From Clostridiales bacterium (GTDB taxonomy: Bacteria; Bacillota; Clostridia; Lachnospirales; Lachnospiraceae), in NCBI GenBank assembly GCA_021203365.1, contig JAJQBI010000020.1, positions 1-34,713 of the forward strand: a DNA stretch of 34,713 nucleotides, given 5' to 3'. The translations under genes and the position numbers were made by a program. The notes under the pieces were generated by a model. It ran no database searches. It was not told the origin of the DNA and was given only the letters and a program-made list of their open reading frames with translations. Positions 32,751-34,713 of this stretch are shown here, piece after piece (within the stretch, counting starts at the first letter, position 1; every line of letters begins with the position of its first letter).

Positions 32751-34672
32751 TCGTACATAGAAGAATGTAAATACATACCCGATAGTTGTTCCGCAGTAAT
32801 ATCCGCAGGTGAATCGGGTACATACCTGCTGATAAGCGCTGCAATTTCTTCCTTTGGTTTCACAATCTTGTATGGTTTCAGCGGGTTATCCGTATCCTCC
32901 AGAATACCAAGCTCCTTCATCAGCTCAATATAGGGCAGGATGCTTTTCTTTGATTTCGCAAAGCCCAGTTCTGTGATGTGCGCAGATAAATATTTTGCGG
33001 ATGTATAGTCGCGTTTCTCTTCACTGATCAGCTTCATCACAATGGCAATGATGGTATTTTCCCGGCGGTTCATCTCGTCAGCCGGGCTGTAATGGATCAG
33101 ATTGGATAAGCCATATTTTAATGTGATTTCCGGCATCCCATTCTCATCCACTTCAATACGTTCAATCAGCAATTCAATGTCCTTACGATCCAGATTTCCA
33201 CCCGCAATAATCTTATCCACCACATCCAGAGCGTTTTTCAGTCTGTCTTTCACATCCGGCGTTTCCAGTTCGGTTTCATTCAGCTCTTTCAACTGCATTT
33301 CCAGGCCATGAATCTGGGCAAACAGATCCTTCTGCATGGACTCATAAGCCTCATTTACCAGATCCTCATTGCCCGCCGCTGCCGCCAGATCCTTTACTTT
33401 CTGCGAAAAAAGTACCTTTAGCTGGCCTTTTCGTTCATTGATCGCTGCGTTCAGTTCTTGACGTTTTTCTTCCAGGGATTTTTTCTCTGCTTCAAAATCC
33501 TTCATATCATAGGTAGCAATTACCTCGCATAATGCGTTCCGGCACATTTTGATATAAGTCAGAACATCATCCATCAGGTCATCTTCCTCTATCAAGTGCG
33601 CTTTTGCACAGTACTGCCTGCCTTTCGTATTATAGGTAGTGCAGATATAATATTTGCGCTCCCGGCTGGACGTCTGGCGTTTGATCGGTGTGAGACGTCT
33701 GCCGCAGTCCTTGCAAAACAGGCAGCTTCCGAATGGATTGGGGATTTCCGACCCCAGCCACTGCCCGCGGCTGCCGCGATAGTTCGTCCGATTGCGTTTT
33801 TCCTTCAGCTCCTGTACCAGATCAAACGTCGTCTTATCAATGATAGCCGGATGATGGTCCTCAAATACGATTTGTTCTTCTTTCGGGACACGCTTATCTT
33901 TTCCGTGAACCGTTTTTCTCGCCCTTTTTTTCATGCGGAAGGTTCCAATGTAGAAATCACTGTCCAAAATTTCCTTGACCATGCCGTCAGACCATCTGGA
34001 AGCAACGGTTCGTTTCGACAAACGCCCCTCCTCAAGCTCACGCTCCCTTTGTATCATAGACGGCGTAGGTTTTCCCTGTTCCGCCAGATACAGCGAAATC
34101 TTACGATAACCGGAGCCGGAAAGATAAAGATCATAAATCTCCTTCACTACGTCCGCTTCCTTAGGAACAATCTCCAGAATCGTCTTATCCTTCGCATTTC
34201 GCCGATAGCCAAAAGGCGGCCGCGTGATTAAAGTTCCTTCCTTTTGTCTGGCATTAATGGCACGTTTGATTTTCTTGCTGGTATCCTTTACATATCGCTC
34301 ATTGAACCATGTCTTGATACCAATGGTGTCATCACTGGAGTCCATGGAATCATAATTATCATCAATGACAATCAGATGTTTCCCTCGTTCCTGAAATTCA
34401 TCCAGCAGCAGCAGAACCTTTGCATTGTGTCTGCCAAGGCGTGAAAAATCTTTCACATAGACCGTATCAATATCCTTATTCAGATCCTCCATGAGCTGCT
34501 GAAATCCAGGCCGATCAAAGACATAACCAGAAATACCATCATCTTCATACCAGCGGTCAATCGTTTCTCCCTGTTCAGAAGCGTATTGATTGATAATTAA
34601 TTTCTGGTTCTCTATAGAAACGTAATTCTTGTGGTCGTCATCTCTGGAAAGACGGACATAGCCTGCATTCAT
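32723..34672 (-). CDS. Large serine recombinase, Tn4451/TnpX-like
   Basis: This 649-residue recombinase would excise and integrate the element it belongs to. The N-terminal resolvase domain has the catalytic Ser9 in YVRLSRDDD and the DFSRLGRHNAKVLLLLDEF helix. The recombinase domain follows (PPFGYRRNAKDKTILEIVP, then SDGMVKEILDSDFYIGTF). A zinc ribbon (CLFCKDCGRRL...YYIC...YC) and a long coiled coil (about residues 395-450) come next. Start 34672 has GGAGG 8 bases upstream; ATG 34711 at the window edge has none visible. The last residues (about DRWNARNGI) appear to be read from the host gene beyond the junction. The rest of the element lies to the right of the window. Confidence 0.9.
   Translation of the reverse strand: MNAGYVRLSRDDDHKNYVSIENQKLIINQYASEQGETIDRWYEDDGISGYVFDRPGFQQLMEDLNKDIDTVYVKDFSRLGRHNAKVLLLLDEFQERGKHLIVIDDNYDSMDSSDDTIGIKTWFNERYVKDTSKKIKRAINARQKEGTLITRPPFGYRRNAKDKTILEIVPKEADVVKEIYDLYLSGSGYRKISLYLAEQGKPTPSMIQRERELEEGRLSKRTVASRWSDGMVKEILDSDFYIGTFRMKKRARKTVHGKDKRVPKEEQIVFEDHHPAIIDKTTFDLVQELKEKRNRTNYRGSRGQWLGSEIPNPFGSCLFCKDCGRRLTPIKRQTSSRERKYYICTTYNTKGRQYCAKAHLIEEDDLMDDVLTYIKMCRNALCEVIATYDMKDFEAEKKSLEEKRQELNAAINERKGQLKVLFSQKVKDLAAAAGNEDLVNEAYESMQKDLFAQIHGLEMQLKELNETELETPDVKDRLKNALDVVDKIIAGGNLDRKDIELLIERIEVDENGMPEITLKYGLSNLIHYSPADEMNRRENTIIAIVMKLISEEKRDYTSAKYLSAHITELGFAKSKKSILPYIELMKELGILEDTDNPLKPYKIVKPKEEIAALISRYVPDSPADITAEQLSGMYLHSSMYDRWNARNGI
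32748..32762. mobile_element. Left junction of an integrated element (approximate)
   Basis: Sequence to the left reads as a substrate-binding protein gene; sequence to the right reads as recombinase. The exact base is not determinable here. TnpX/TndX-type recombinases join at GA dinucleotides, and one lies at 32751-32752 on the - strand (TACGACAGG). The right end is outside the window. Confidence 0.6.
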
Positions 34673-34713
34673 CTGCGATTCCTCCGATGTAATTATATTA
34701 CCTAAATACAATG

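Noticed and set aside
1..34713. tRNA, rRNA or known riboswitch genes
   Set aside because: I looked for TTCGAATCC-like T arms, T-box features and common riboswitch cores by eye and saw none; a covariance-model scan would be decisive.

Overview
The window looks like a chromosomal segment of a spore-forming member of the Clostridia, most likely Lachnospiraceae. The grounds are a MecA adaptor, a CwlD-type cortex amidase beside a YaaH-like glycoside hydrolase, a short zinc-type prolyl-tRNA synthetase, a DUF1858 protein, a lone MsmX/UgpC-type ATPase, strong AGGAGG ribosome sites and a Tn4451/TnpX-like serine recombinase. The placement is inferred from gene families and gene order, not from a database search.

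Positions 1-12641 hold a complete type I-C CRISPR-Cas locus on the + strand: cas3, cas5c, cas8c, cas7, cas4, cas1, cas2, an AT-rich leader, and an array of 53 repeats and 52 spacers. Cas3 is the nuclease-helicase. Cas5c processes the crRNA. Cas8c, Cas7 and Cas5c form Cascade. Cas4, Cas1 and Cas2 form the adaptation module. Three points stand out. Cas8c has 892 residues, and its C-terminal helical (Cas11-like) domain is present three times in tandem. cas1 is split by a one-base frameshift in a run of seven T, so spacer acquisition may be off while interference stays intact. The array also carries three pairs of identical spacers.

Positions 12642-15411 hold a nitroreductase (-), a small DUF1858 protein (+), mecA (-) and a small unrecognised protein whose Shine-Dalgarno faces an ACG instead of an ATG. 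Well-formed promoters and terminators separate them.

Positions 15600-22447 (+) look like an envelope or spore-cortex cluster: a membrane-anchored GH18 (YaaH/SleL-like) protein, a frameshifted cwlD amidase, and two overlapping genes for large polytopic membrane proteins. The second of these is a DUF2298 (YYY family) protein and the first looks like a diverged relative.

Positions 22456-28135 (+) form a compact housekeeping operon: HD-domain protein, threonylcarbamoyl-AMP synthase, RpiB, dCMP deaminase, ProS and CCA-adding enzyme. A strong promoter and a large leader hairpin precede it.

Positions 28161-34713 are on the - strand: a PucR/CdaR-type regulator, an MsmX-like sugar-ABC ATPase, a small GNAT protein, a threonine aldolase, and the 3' half of an NMT1/SsuA-like substrate-binding protein gene. 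That gene is cut at about 32750 by a mobile element whose large serine recombinase fills the right end; the rest of the element lies beyond the window.
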